DNA of 64,000 bases from Nodosilinea sp. FACHB-131. GTDB lineage: Bacteria > Cyanobacteriota > Cyanobacteriia > Phormidesmidales > Phormidesmidaceae. Of the stretch, positions 46,013-55,177 are shown piece by piece (within the stretch, counting starts at the first letter, position 1; the number at the start of each line of letters is the position of its first letter). Below the pieces are notes generated by a model, which saw only the letters and a program-made list of their open reading frames with translations, was not told the DNA's origin and searched no databases. The stretch spans positions 1-64,000 of the forward strand of contig NZ_JACJOF010000008.1 in the NCBI RefSeq assembly GCF_014695395.1, written 5' to 3'. Both the position numbers and the translations under genes were made by a program.

Positions 46013-46828
46013 GTGCTAAGGGAAGTGATAAACAGTCCCTTAACCCTAACGCGGCGAAGGCTCCTCAAGGGAGGATTTATGGGCGCTGTTGCTGCACTAG
46101 CGGCCTGCACAACCGATCTGATCTCAGGAAGTACACAGCCCGTGAAAAGCACTCAACAGGAAATAGGCCATCTCCTTGCTCGTCCCAAACTGCCAACTGA
46201 AGCAGGCGCAGCTAGCGGCTTACATCCCCTAGGTTTGGAAAGCCAGCGAGATGGACTCATCTATGTGCCTAAAGGCTATCAGCTCAATACCCCGGTGCCG
46301 TTGGTGCTGATGCTCCATGGTGCAGGCGGCGATGCGGAAGGGGCGCTCAGAATTTTGGCAGGGCTGGCCGATACCTACGGGCTGCTACTCCTAGCTGTGG
46401 AGTCACGGGGTCGCACCTGGGATGTGATTGTCGGTGACTACGGCCCCGATATTGCTGCGATGGATCGGGCGCTGGCCCAAACCTTTAGCCGCTACGCAAT
46501 AGATCTGAGCCGAGTTGCGATCGCAGGTTTTTCCGATGGGGCTTCCTATGCCCTCTCGGTGGGCATTACCAACGGGGATTTATTTACCCATGCGATCGCC
46601 TTTTCCCCTGGTTTTATGGCTCCCGCAACCCAGCGAGGAGAACCCCATATCTTCATCTCCCACGGCACCCAAGACCCAGTGCTGCCAATTGACAGGTGCA
46701 GCCGTAGAATCGTCTCGCAATTGCAGCAGGCGCACTACAACACCCGCTATCAAGAATTTAACGGCGGGCACACGGTTCCGGCTGATATTTCTCGGGAAGC
46801 GATGGCCTGGTTGACTGCTCAGCCCTAA
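46013..46828 (+). CDS. Tat-exported lipoprotein esterase (PHB depolymerase-like)
   Basis: A protein of about 271 residues. The N-terminus has a twin-arginine motif (TRRRLLKGG) and a hydrophobic stretch ending in a lipobox (ALAAC), so it should be exported folded by Tat and lipid-anchored. The mature part is an alpha/beta hydrolase of the feruloyl-esterase/phospholipase type: LVLMLHGAGGDAEGAL, nucleophile elbow GFSDGAS (about 179), HGTQDPVLPID with the Asp, and GGHTVP with the His. The start is GTG 46013 or GTG 46025; the second has the better-spaced AAGAGGAG. The substrate is unknown. Confidence 0.78.
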   Translation: MLREVINSPLTLTRRRLLKGGFMGAVAALAACTTDLISGSTQPVKSTQQEIGHLLARPKLPTEAGAASGLHPLGLESQRDGLIYVPKGYQLNTPVPLVLMLHGAGGDAEGALRILAGLADTYGLLLLAVESRGRTWDVIVGDYGPDIAAMDRALAQTFSRYAIDLSRVAIAGFSDGASYALSVGITNGDLFTHAIAFSPGFMAPATQRGEPHIFISHGTQDPVLPIDRCSRRIVSQLQQAHYNTRYQEFNGGHTVPADISREAMAWLTAQP

Positions 46829-46920
46829 CCTTGATCGCAAGAATTTTTTCTTGGTTAATTATTACCTTTAGAAGAATGTGAACGTGCCCCACATTTTTCT
46901 AAGCAACTCACCAAAAATAC

Positions 46921-47727
46921 CTATTGAACCTGCGCTTTGAGCACCGCATGGGTGGCCTCGTCGGCGGCAAACAAATGCTCGACCCGCAACGAGGCCAGCG
47001 TAATGTCTTGGGGTGTGCCAAAGGTTGTAAACATACTAAAAAACGCGAGTTCGCCATATTCAGTGGCATAGCGTGTTGTCAATACTGGAGCTGTGGGGCG
47101 CGACCAACTCGTATGCAGCTTTTGCCCGCCAAGACGATGGTGCAGCATGGCTTCAAAATCGTCTACCTTGGGTGTTAGCGCAGGCTGCCCAGAAGCCTCA
47201 TGTCGCAGGTGAGCCAGCAGTGTGGGGCCAACCTCCTCTAAATTGACGATTGGTTTGGCAAAGCCCTCTGGGTGAGACAACAAATCCAGCAAATTAATCG
47301 GTGCGTTGTCTGGTACGTCAGTCGCCCCTGGCATCAATGTAGCGGCCAGCCATTGACCACCTCGATTTAGCCGCAGCAAATTCCAGTGCTCGTCGATAAC
47401 TAAGGCGGGCATCGGGTCGTGGGCACACAACAGTTGCTCTAGCGCTGAGTTTATCTGCTGTAGCGCCGGGTCATCTAGGAGCGCAGCAGAGTAAACCGGC
47501 GCATAGCCCGCCTGCAACATGACCTCATTGCGCACCACTAGCGGAGCGTCTAGCTCTTGTAGCCAGGCTAACAGCAGCTCGCGGCTGGGTTTGGCGCGGC
47601 CACTTTCCACAAAACTCACGTGCCGCTGCGACACCCCCAAGCGCAACGACAGCTCTAGCTGACTAAGCCGCTGGGCTTTGCGCACCTGGCGCAAGGTACC
47701 AGTCAAGGTTTGAGCAGACCTATCCAT
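46921..47727 (-). CDS. XRE-family regulator with MmyB-like ligand domain
   Basis: A 268-residue repressor/activator. Residues about 10-65 form an XRE helix-turn-helix (LRQVRKAQRLSQLELSLRLG, then VSQRHVSFVESGRAKPS); the rest resembles the MmyB-type ligand-binding domain (PALVIDEHWNLLRLNRGGQW), thought to bind a fatty-acid-like or aromatic ligand. ATG 47727 is chosen. It is divergent from the DUF2834 gene with about 105 bases between, so that gene is a likely target. Confidence 0.83.
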   Translation of the reverse strand: MDRSAQTLTGTLRQVRKAQRLSQLELSLRLGVSQRHVSFVESGRAKPSRELLLAWLQELDAPLVVRNEVMLQAGYAPVYSAALLDDPALQQINSALEQLLCAHDPMPALVIDEHWNLLRLNRGGQWLAATLMPGATDVPDNAPINLLDLLSHPEGFAKPIVNLEEVGPTLLAHLRHEASGQPALTPKVDDFEAMLHHRLGGQKLHTSWSRPTAPVLTTRYATEYGELAFFSMFTTFGTPQDITLASLRVEHLFAADEATHAVLKAQVQ

Positions 47728-47833
47728 CGTCAAAATCAACCACAGCGATCGCTAGTTTTATTACCTTGGAGGTAATTGATTCTATAACGTAGAGGCTCAA
47801 TACTGAACATGCCAACCTTAAAGAGGTTCAGTT

Positions 47834-48133
47834 ATGCAACGCAGTTTGATTGTCTTTACCCTTATTTTGTTTGGGGCACTGAGCGCCGTAGCGCTTTGGC
47901 AGTCTGGCTATTGGGGCATCCTCGCACCCCACTTTCAGAGTTTTGGAGAGGGTCAAGTTTTAGCCGACCTGGTAATTGCCCTAAGCTTGGTTATGGTTTG
48001 GATGTGGCGGGATGCTAAAGCAATTGGTCGCAACCCGTGGCCTTGGATGGTTGCCACCCTAACGACAGGCTCGTTTGGCCCACTGTTTTATTTACTCTCC
48101 CGCAAATCGGCAGCGGCTGAAAAAGTTGGGTAA
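47834..48133 (+). CDS. DUF2834 small membrane protein
   Basis: A 99-residue protein with about three membrane spans (SLIVFTLILFGALSAVALW; LADLVIALSLVMVWMW; WMVATLTTGSFGPLFYLL) and the family pattern MWRDAKAIGRNPWPW. The DUF2834 function is unknown. ATG 47834. It is divergently paired with the XRE regulator, which probably controls it. Confidence 0.8.
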   Translation: MQRSLIVFTLILFGALSAVALWQSGYWGILAPHFQSFGEGQVLADLVIALSLVMVWMWRDAKAIGRNPWPWMVATLTTGSFGPLFYLLSRKSAAAEKVG

Positions 48134-48169
48134 CGCCCAGCGTCTACAGCACAACGCTTTACCTCAATC

Positions 48170-48211
48170 AAAAATAGTCGGTGGTCGAACGGAGTCAAAA
48201 CCACCGACTAT
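48170..48211 (-). terminator. Terminator of argD
   Basis: A perfect 12-bp stem (ATAGTCGGTGGT at 48174-48185 with ACCACCGACTAT at 48200-48211). On the minus strand it is followed by TTTTTGATT. It lies about 60 bases after the argD stop codon and also separates the convergent DUF2834 gene. Confidence 0.85.
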
Positions 48212-48269
48212 CTCAGCGTCAGCTCGGAATGAGCAAAGTGTTCCGACAATCTACCGATTAACTCAGACG

Positions 48270-49568
48270 TTACTCAGCATGCTCCCGCTTAACCAACAGG
48301 GCCACAGCTTTTTCTACTGTCATTAGCGCTTGCTGCACCTCGTCAGCACTGACGTTCAGCGGTGGCACAAAGCGTACAACCTGAGGTCCGGCAGGTACCA
48401 GTAGCAAGCCTTCATCGATGGCGGCTTTGACAATATCCACTGACTTGATGGTGGAGTTGGGCTGAAGCACCAGGCCGTTGATGAGCCCCCAGCCGCGTAC
48501 CTGCTCGAGCAGGGCAGGATACTGCTGCACCAGGCGTTGTAGGCCAAACCGCAACTGCTCACCGCGCAGCTTCACGTTGGCCAGCAGGTTCTCAGACTCT
48601 AGGGTCTCGCACACGGTGAGGCCCACTCTGCAAGCGAAGGGGTTACCGCCAAAAGTGCTAGCGTGGTCGCCGGGTTCGAACACCGCACAAGAAGCCTTGC
48701 ACAGCAGCGCCCCAATCGGAATGCCGCCGCCCAGCCCTTTGGCTGAGGTGAAGATGTCGGGCTCAATGCCCAGGTTCTCAAACCCCCAGAGGGTGCCGGT
48801 GCGGCCTACGCCCACCTGTACCTCGTCGAGAATCAGCAGAATGCCTTTTTCGTCGCAGAGCTGGCGAATGCGCTGGAAGTAGGCAGCATCGCCGGGGCAG
48901 ACGCCCCCTTCGCCTTGCAGAGCCTCCAGCATGATGGCGGCCACCTGAGGCGTCGCGGCGTCGAGTTCTGCCACCAGTGACTCCAGAGCCGCAATGTCGT
49001 TATAGGGGACGTAGGCGAACCCCGGCATGAGCGGGTCAAAGTTCTTTTGGTATTTGGGCTGGCCGGTGGCGGTGATGGTGGCTAGGGTGCGCCCGTGGAA
49101 GCTGGCTTGGGCCGTAATAATCAGCGGATTGTTGATGCCCCGCTGGGTATGGGCGTACTTGCGGGCTAGCTTGATCGCCCCTTCGTTGGCCTCGGCACCG
49201 GAGTTGCAGAAAAAGACGCGATCGCAGCAGGAATGCTCCACCAGCCAGTGGGCCAGCGCCCCCTGCTCAGGGATGTAGTAGAGGTTTGACACATGGTGCA
49301 GGGTTTGCATCTGCTGGGTCACGGCTTCGATCATTGCCGGGTGGGCGTGACCCAGGGTGCAGGTGGCGATGCCTGCTACAAAGTCTAGGTAGCGACGGCC
49401 CTGATCATCCCACACAAAGCTGCCTCGGCCCTTGGTCAACGCGATGGGGAAGCGCCCGTAGGTGGTCATCACGTCGGCATCGAACTGGGCCGGCGAGAAG
49501 GTGGTGCTGCCGTTGGTCGCAATATTGAGCGACTTGAGGGAATTTTTGACGAGGGTTTTTAGGCTCAC
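48270..49568 (-). CDS. argD: Acetylornithine aminotransferase
   Basis: A 432-residue class III PLP aminotransferase that converts N-acetylglutamate semialdehyde to N-acetylornithine in arginine synthesis. The pattern is intact: NSGAEANEGAIKLARKYA, ILDEVQVGVGRTG with the PLP Asp, and FTSAKGLGGGIPIGALLCK with the Schiff-base Lys (about 280). The start is GTG 49568, with a G-rich repeat just upstream. Length is slightly above the usual 400. Other arg genes are not in the window. Confidence 0.95.
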   Translation of the reverse strand: MSLKTLVKNSLKSLNIATNGSTTFSPAQFDADVMTTYGRFPIALTKGRGSFVWDDQGRRYLDFVAGIATCTLGHAHPAMIEAVTQQMQTLHHVSNLYYIPEQGALAHWLVEHSCCDRVFFCNSGAEANEGAIKLARKYAHTQRGINNPLIITAQASFHGRTLATITATGQPKYQKNFDPLMPGFAYVPYNDIAALESLVAELDAATPQVAAIMLEALQGEGGVCPGDAAYFQRIRQLCDEKGILLILDEVQVGVGRTGTLWGFENLGIEPDIFTSAKGLGGGIPIGALLCKASCAVFEPGDHASTFGGNPFACRVGLTVCETLESENLLANVKLRGEQLRFGLQRLVQQYPALLEQVRGWGLINGLVLQPNSTIKSVDIVKAAIDEGLLLVPAGPQVVRFVPPLNVSADEVQQALMTVEKAVALLVKREHAE

Positions 49569-49570
49569 GG

Positions 49571-49620
49571 TGGGGATATGGGGAGTGGGGGGTGAGGGGT
49601 GGGCGAGTGAGGGATGGGGC
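49571..49620. repeat. G-rich repeat upstream of argD
   Basis: Degenerate GGGGAGT/GGGGTGA units immediately before the argD start, of the same type as those at 17357 and 63401 and the complementary strand of the tract in cobB. Confidence 0.6.
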
Positions 49621-49757
49621 AGTCAGAGCGACATAGCGGTTAATTGCGCTAGCCGCCAAATCACCAACAGCCCTAATTCACCGACTCAATCCAATGGATC
49701 GAGCATAGCGGAAACCTCAGGAAAATCAATGATTATCCTGAACTAATCGGTGTCGGG

Positions 49758-52073
49758 TTAGCGACGAATAAGCCGCTGGTGGGGATAGTCCTTTTTGCGA
49801 ATAGTCTGCAATTTTTCGCTTAGGTAAGCAAGGTTTTGAGGTTCACCGCCATAGCGCCAGCGGACGTAGGCGTGAGTGATTTCGTTGGCGGCTTGGGCAG
49901 GCTGAGGTCGGGTCTGCTGATAGAGGCGCTGGCCATACTCGATGGGGGTTTCAGCAGGGGTTTTGCCGAGGCCCTGGTGGGCAAACCAGGTCAACATTTG
50001 TTGATATAACCGCTCGGTGGGCGCGAGCTGGTGCAGCTGTCGGTAGCGCCAGCCTCGGCGTAGGCCCAAAAAGGCTAGCCAGGCGATGAATCCGAAGGCG
50101 GTGGCGATCGCGATGCCCAGCAAAATGCCTACCCAGCCCAGGTTCAGCAACGCATTGAAGGTGCGCAGTAGGTACGCGATCCCGTCGCTGAGTAGCGTGA
50201 TCAGGCCATCGACGAAGCCCACCAGGGGAGAGGGCAGCCAGCCAGCCAGCCAGGCCCAAACCCGCCGCACCGTGCTGAAGGTTTCGTACTCCCTGAGACT
50301 GGGCGGAATTAGCTCATGGCCAGGGATGGGATCGAAGCCAAACCAGCCGTACTGGGGAAAGTAAACCTCGGTGAGGGCATAGGCATCGGTGTTGCGCACC
50401 ACATGGAACCCGGTGAAGGGGTTGAACTCGCCCTCCCCAAACCCGGCCACTAGCCGCGCCGGAATGTCGATGGAGCGCAGCATGATAGTTAGCACAGTGG
50501 AGAAATGGTCGGGATAACCCCCCTGGGCTTGAAACAAAAAGCTCTCAACCAGATCTTGCTCGGCGCTGAAAAAGGGCAGCTCGGGCTGAATGGTGTAGCG
50601 CTGCTTGAGGGCTTGGGCCAGGTAGAGAGATTTTTCGTAGGCATTAGTTAGGGGCACTGGGGAGGTGGCGAGCAGCTCTTGGGTTTTGGCCCGCACGGGC
50701 TCCAAAATCTCCTCGGGCACCTGAAGGTAGTGGGAGCGAATGCCGGGGGGATAGCGGGTGCCCGCCTGGCCCAGCAGGGTGCGATCGCGAAAGGGCACTC
50801 GCGATACCACTGTATAGGTCATACCCTCCTGAAGAATCACGGGCGACCTGAGACTGCCTTCGGCATCAATCGCCACCTCTCGGGTGGGAAAATAGAGCTG
50901 CTTAGGCTGATACATGGCCGGAATCAGGTTAGGCAGCTCGCTAACCAGGGTGTAGGTCTGCACCACCTCTCGATTGCGAGCCAGGGTGGGGTCGGTGGGC
51001 AAAAAGGTCTGGGCCGAAAACCGCGATCGCTTCAGCGTTTGAGCATCATCGTTGCGGGAAATATCCCAGCCCTGACCCGTGTAGGTGTCGAAGGCCAGCA
51101 CCCGCCAGAATCCCGGCGCCTGTGACCTGACCCGCATCACCACCTGGGGGGTCATCGTGCCCCGCAGATTTTGATTTATCCGCTGGTTAAAGCCGTAGTA
51201 GGAAACGGTATCCACTACCCCCGGCCCACTGGCCTTACCCTGGCCCCGGATAGTGCCAGCACCGTCGCCAAAGCCGTCGCCCTCCCCATCTTCACCCTCG
51301 GTGCGGTAAGCCGAGTTCAAAATATCTTCCCCTGAGAAATCCCCCGGTGTGTCAATCACTGAACTCACCGGAAAATTCTGGATTTGATAACCCGGCAGCC
51401 GGGGCAAAAAGACAAAAATTAGCAGCCCCAGGCCTACGATTAGCCCCATCAAGCTCAAGAATCGCCCCAGGGTCGGTCGCAGCTTCATCTCGCCCCAAGC
51501 GATCGGCCCTAGCCCCAGCCGCGACTGGTAGTCGAGTCGCAGCACCGGTACTGCCAGCGCCAAAAACAGCAGCAGCAGCGGCGCAAAGGCCAGGGTCTGA
51601 CTAATGGTGGCAGCTACCCCCAGCAAGATCAAGCCAATCATCATCGAGTAGCCCAGGTCTTTGCGGCGGGGCAAATCAAAGCTGTGCAGCACTTGCAGCT
51701 GCACCAAGAGCTCCGCTAGCACAATGCGGGTGTCGCCGGGCGCTTCAAGCAGCCGAGAAAAAAACGCCGCTAGGGCCACCAGCATGCCGATGGCGATAAA
51801 AAATTTCATTGCGATGTTGCGATCGCGCCGCCGCTGCCAGCTAAAGGTAGCCCCCACCGCGCTCAGGGGTATAGCCAGCAAATTCCACCAGGAGGCTGCC
51901 GTCACCCCGGCAGCGGCTACCACCACCGAGCCAATGCCTACGGTAACCAGTCCCTGAACCAGCACCCGCAGCAGCCGCGAGTCTTCGATTTCATCAAGGG
52001 GAATGGGCCGGGTCAGGGGAGAAGAGGCGAGCCAGCGGGACGCGACCATAGACAAACCAGAGGAGGGTCGCAT
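49758..52073 (-). CDS. TgpA/DUF3488 transglutaminase-like membrane protein
   Basis: A 771-residue inner-membrane protein. Residues about 30-215 hold six or so membrane spans, followed by a large extracytoplasmic part with a transglutaminase-like fold (about 460-580), one further span (about 645) and a DUF4129-like tail (RLYQQMLTWFAHQGLGKTPA). In active homologues the core reads GxCxxF and DAHAW; here it reads GGYPDHFST (about 519) and NTDAYALTEVYFP (about 562), so the catalytic Cys and His appear to be lost, while the Asp region GFDPIPG remains. It follows the patU-like gene by 39 bases on the same strand. Confidence 0.82.
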   Translation of the reverse strand: MRPSSGLSMVASRWLASSPLTRPIPLDEIEDSRLLRVLVQGLVTVGIGSVVVAAAGVTAASWWNLLAIPLSAVGATFSWQRRRDRNIAMKFFIAIGMLVALAAFFSRLLEAPGDTRIVLAELLVQLQVLHSFDLPRRKDLGYSMMIGLILLGVAATISQTLAFAPLLLLFLALAVPVLRLDYQSRLGLGPIAWGEMKLRPTLGRFLSLMGLIVGLGLLIFVFLPRLPGYQIQNFPVSSVIDTPGDFSGEDILNSAYRTEGEDGEGDGFGDGAGTIRGQGKASGPGVVDTVSYYGFNQRINQNLRGTMTPQVVMRVRSQAPGFWRVLAFDTYTGQGWDISRNDDAQTLKRSRFSAQTFLPTDPTLARNREVVQTYTLVSELPNLIPAMYQPKQLYFPTREVAIDAEGSLRSPVILQEGMTYTVVSRVPFRDRTLLGQAGTRYPPGIRSHYLQVPEEILEPVRAKTQELLATSPVPLTNAYEKSLYLAQALKQRYTIQPELPFFSAEQDLVESFLFQAQGGYPDHFSTVLTIMLRSIDIPARLVAGFGEGEFNPFTGFHVVRNTDAYALTEVYFPQYGWFGFDPIPGHELIPPSLREYETFSTVRRVWAWLAGWLPSPLVGFVDGLITLLSDGIAYLLRTFNALLNLGWVGILLGIAIATAFGFIAWLAFLGLRRGWRYRQLHQLAPTERLYQQMLTWFAHQGLGKTPAETPIEYGQRLYQQTRPQPAQAANEITHAYVRWRYGGEPQNLAYLSEKLQTIRKKDYPHQRLIRR

Positions 52074-52112
52074 CTATGCTAACCGCTGGGCTAGCCTCTG
52101 CCCAGAGTCACT

Positions 52113-53111
52113 CTAGCGCTCAGCAATCATCAGCTGAAAGCTCAGGGGAGCTACCTGGGTCTGCCCCAGGCTGACATCCAAACGATGTACAGCACCGGGC
52201 TGGGTGGTCAACCGCAGCACCAGTTCGCCAGGGGTAGAGCGTTCGGAACCGACAGTTTCACCCAGGCTAGTCAGCACCAGGCTACCGTCCGTCGGTAGGA
52301 CTGCTTTTACCTCCAGTTGCTCCGCAGCGTAGGTCGCCTGCACCGTCAACAGCCCAGAGGCCGTCAGCCAAGTCTGGGTCTGGGTGGGGTTAGCCTCTCC
52401 CACCGTCAGCGATAGGGCTTCAAAAATGCCCTGGGCGGCCAGCATAGCTAGCGCCACCTGCTGCTGCGTCGAGGCCGTAGCGTAGTCTACCTGGTCCAAA
52501 GACTCGGTTTGGGCCGACCGGTAGGCCGGTCGAGCCACCAGCCCGGCAATGTACTCCAGGGTTTGGGGTTGATCCGGAAACAATCCTTCAACCGCTGCGA
52601 CCAGTCGCCGACCGGTTTGGCGAATGTCTTGGGCCACCTGCTGGCACTGGTTGAGCAAGTCGGCCAGCACATCTTCAGGCACATCGCCGGGAACCGAAAG
52701 ATTTCTAAGGTGGTCTAACCAGATAGAGGCGGCGCTAGGACGCAGAGCATCGGGATAGTCTTGCAGACCTTTCTCCCAGGGAAACAGAGGCGGGCGATGG
52801 GCAATTTCTTGCCGCAGGCGGCGCTTCAAAAGGGCTTCAAAATGGGGTTGCACAGTGGATAGGTCTCCAGAGTCAAAGACGGGGGTGTAGTTGGGGTTGA
52901 GCGCATCATCCTCTGAAGCCGCTGGCGCTGGGGTAGATGTCTCAGGATCAGGGTAGACCGAAGGGGTAGGCAATCCTGCCCCCTCTAGCTCCGCCGTGTC
53001 AGCGTCAGCAGCCGGGAAAAAGCGCGTTCCTGATGGTGAGTCATCCGCCGAAAGTGGCTCTAGCAGGAGCTTTAGCAAGAGGTCTTCGGGGATATCTGAG
53101 TCTCTATTCAT
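52113..53111 (-). CDS. PatU-like protein
   Basis: A 332-residue soluble protein. The N-terminal 100 residues are acidic and low in complexity; a conserved helix-rich part follows (FEALLKRRLRQEIAHRPPLF, then PWEKGLQDYP) and a beta-rich C-terminus. The FPWE block and the position 25 bases after hetZ match the hetZ-patU gene pair known from cyanobacteria, where PatU3 affects heterocyst spacing in Anabaena. The identification rests mostly on context and pattern. In a non-heterocystous strain the function is unknown. Confidence 0.68.
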   Translation of the reverse strand: MNRDSDIPEDLLLKLLLEPLSADDSPSGTRFFPAADADTAELEGAGLPTPSVYPDPETSTPAPAASEDDALNPNYTPVFDSGDLSTVQPHFEALLKRRLRQEIAHRPPLFPWEKGLQDYPDALRPSAASIWLDHLRNLSVPGDVPEDVLADLLNQCQQVAQDIRQTGRRLVAAVEGLFPDQPQTLEYIAGLVARPAYRSAQTESLDQVDYATASTQQQVALAMLAAQGIFEALSLTVGEANPTQTQTWLTASGLLTVQATYAAEQLEVKAVLPTDGSLVLTSLGETVGSERSTPGELVLRLTTQPGAVHRLDVSLGQTQVAPLSFQLMIAER

Positions 53112-53136
53112 GGCCTGATCCGGTCTGTCCGGATAT

Positions 53137-54285
53137 TTAAACGTTACGAATTTCCCACGCGTGCTCTAGGAGCTTAGTCCACTGTTTTTGAAATTGGGTA
53201 GCGGTTATGCCCATGATTTTAGCGGCTTCGCCATCGGGTATGCCCTGCTGTTTGAGGGAGAGCAGTCGGGCTTGCTTGGTGTTGAGGCTGTCTTGCAGCT
53301 GTTGCCACTGCTGGGCAGTCAGGCCCAGGTTGGTTTCTAGGCCGGCCTCTAGCCATTCATGCACCAATTCCCAATGATGGGACAGGGCAAAGCGTAGCAG
53401 GTGGTACTTAAACCGCTGCTGGAGATAGTCGCGCTGGCGGGGCGTCAGCCCCAAGAGAGCCTCAATTTCGTGGGTGGGCAGATCAAGCAGTCGCAGGGTG
53501 AAGTAGTCGGCACATTCATCCTGGTTGCGCTCTTTGAGGTAGGCCAGCAGCTCTTCAACTACCCGTCCCCGCAGGGAATTTTCGGGCAGGTCGTCGGACT
53601 GGGCGATCATTTCTTCGCGCACCCGCTGGTGGGAAGCGGCAGGGCGGATGTCGTCGCCGTCGCCACCGTAGTCGGTGGCCTGCTCGATGTCGATGGCGAC
53701 TTCGGGGGGCTGCTGCTTGGAGAATGTTTGAGCCCGCAAGATGATCAGCTGTTGGCTGCGTCGACCCGGCAGCGGAATGCGCCGCTTGCCATAGCGCTCA
53801 GAGAAGGCCATGAACTCAGCCAGCTCCAGCAGAGTGCGGGGTTGGTAGCGATCGCCCAGCTGATTTTCCCGCCGAAAGGCGTTGAGCGCTTCGACGTAGA
53901 ACCCCTGCAAAAAATCTTCGATCAGCGCCAGTCGGGCTGGGTAGCTAGTCTGCACCTGGGGCGGCGTAATGTAGCGGTACACGATGGCGCTGAGCGTGCT
54001 GTGCAGCTCAACGCGGCCCTGGCGCGATCCCAGGTTGTAGTATTTGAAACACTGATCCAGGCGGTGTTTGCCCAGCGATTTGGCCCAGGCCTCGACATCG
54101 CCCGACGACTGAATGCGATCGCTCTCATTACAAATGCGATGCACCTCGCTGGCCAGCCGCTGAGCGATTACCCGGCACCCCGCCTCCGGGGCACCAGTAC
54201 CATTCTTTAACTCTTGGTAGAAAAGCTGGCTAAGCGAATCCACACTCAACGCACAGATACCCTGACTCAATCTGGCTATCCTCAA
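53137..54285 (-). CDS. hetZ: HetZ-family regulator
   Basis: A 382-residue protein matching HetZ throughout: HRICNESDRIQSSGDVEAWA, LHSTLSAIVYRYITPPQ, FYVEALNAFRRENQLGDRY, LLELAEFMAFSERYGKRRIP and LGLTPRQRDYLQQRFKYH. In Anabaena HetZ is a DNA-binding factor needed early in heterocyst differentiation, but homologues occur in strains without heterocysts. The start is uncertain: TTG 54285 is the first possible codon and a GTG lies 14 codons on. It heads a run hetZ-patU-tgpA. No clear HetR or NtcA site was found upstream. Confidence 0.88.
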   Translation of the reverse strand: MRIARLSQGICALSVDSLSQLFYQELKNGTGAPEAGCRVIAQRLASEVHRICNESDRIQSSGDVEAWAKSLGKHRLDQCFKYYNLGSRQGRVELHSTLSAIVYRYITPPQVQTSYPARLALIEDFLQGFYVEALNAFRRENQLGDRYQPRTLLELAEFMAFSERYGKRRIPLPGRRSQQLIILRAQTFSKQQPPEVAIDIEQATDYGGDGDDIRPAASHQRVREEMIAQSDDLPENSLRGRVVEELLAYLKERNQDECADYFTLRLLDLPTHEIEALLGLTPRQRDYLQQRFKYHLLRFALSHHWELVHEWLEAGLETNLGLTAQQWQQLQDSLNTKQARLLSLKQQGIPDGEAAKIMGITATQFQKQWTKLLEHAWEIRNV

Positions 54286-54650
54286 AAAGCTACACAGACC
54301 CGTGAAGCGATATTCAGGTATTTTTAGGAACGTGGTGGATGCGCCCGCTGCAACTTGGGACGAGCTATGGCAGTTGTTAACGAGACCAATCTAGACGCAG
54401 AAGGTAGAAAAGTCTGGGTCTAAGTAGATTGATTACCCAAGAGTTGCAAGCTACCCAACAGCTTAACATCTGTCCGTAATTTTATGGATGCGGGGCGGGG
54501 CACCTCGCCGGTAGCCCCCTGCGGTAAAGTGATGCTAGATCAGGTGCGATGGTTCCATAAAACAGTCTTCGACTATCGCCGTCTCTAAAGAATCTCCTGG
54601 CCCAAGCCGTCACCCCCAACGCTAGCCCCAACTATCCCTCGGAACCCGCT
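54286..54650. other. Divergent intergenic region upstream of hetZ
   Basis: About 365 bases holding the promoters of hetZ (minus) and of the small conserved gene (plus). A near-miss NtcA site GTA-N7-TAC is at about 54425-54437 (one base short). A GC-rich inverted element (GGGGC...GCCCC, about 54494-54522) is also present. No gene is seen. Confidence 0.4.
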
Positions 54651-55124
54651 ATGGATCTTGATGCCCAAGTTGCCTCCCTTCAGCACAGTGCCCCCAACGA
54701 TGGCGTAACTAGCAATGCCATTACTACCATTGCGCCCACCCTCAAGGCGATCGCCGGGCAGCTCAAGCATGAGCAATACTACGTGCTGCAAACCCTAGAG
54801 CAGGGCTGGATGATGACCACCCTCAGCAACCGTACCCAGCCCAATAGCCAAAAGAATATTGTCTACGCCTACCCTACCCTGCAAGACGCCGCTACCAGTC
54901 AAGCCACCGTCAAAGATCCTCAGGTCATGGCCTTGCCGGTGCCCGTGGTGCACATTCTGTTTCAGCTGCTGGCTATGCAGCCCATCGACAGCCTGATCTT
55001 TTTTGAAACGCCGGGACAGGTAAGCCAAGGCGTCGAGATTCGCCGTCAAGACATGCAGGCACTGATTCAAGCCCAGCTTCAGCAAGCCCAACAGGGCAGC
55101 CCCATCCCTCCCGATATGGCTTGA
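54651..55124 (+). CDS. Conserved hypothetical protein
   Basis: A 157-residue soluble protein with a mixed helix/strand pattern (AGQLKHEQYYVLQTLEQGWM; VVHILFQLLAMQPIDSLIFF) and a Gln-rich C-terminal helix (ALIQAQLQQAQQG). No signal peptide, membrane segment or known motif is seen. The clean ATG, normal codon use and lack of a competing frame support a real gene. It resembles small cyanobacterial proteins of unknown role. The tRNA gene follows 53 bases on. Confidence 0.7.
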   Translation: MDLDAQVASLQHSAPNDGVTSNAITTIAPTLKAIAGQLKHEQYYVLQTLEQGWMMTTLSNRTQPNSQKNIVYAYPTLQDAATSQATVKDPQVMALPVPVVHILFQLLAMQPIDSLIFFETPGQVSQGVEIRRQDMQALIQAQLQQAQQGSPIPPDMA

Positions 55125-55177
55125 CCTAAAATTTTCGCTAAACTGCTCCAGAAGATGTGCTATCTTAAAAAACCCAA

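Noticed and set aside
45871-46200. 109-residue plus-strand frame before the esterase
   Set aside because: It overlaps the Tat signal region of the esterase in another phase and shows no family features.
46836-46857. Terminator after the esterase gene
   Set aside because: CAAGAA-TTTT-TTCTTG is a short AT-rich inverted repeat with a weak stem; not strong enough to call.
54425-54437. NtcA site before hetZ
   Set aside because: The sequence is GTA-N7-TAC, one base short of the consensus spacing, and no TAN3T at the right distance was seen.
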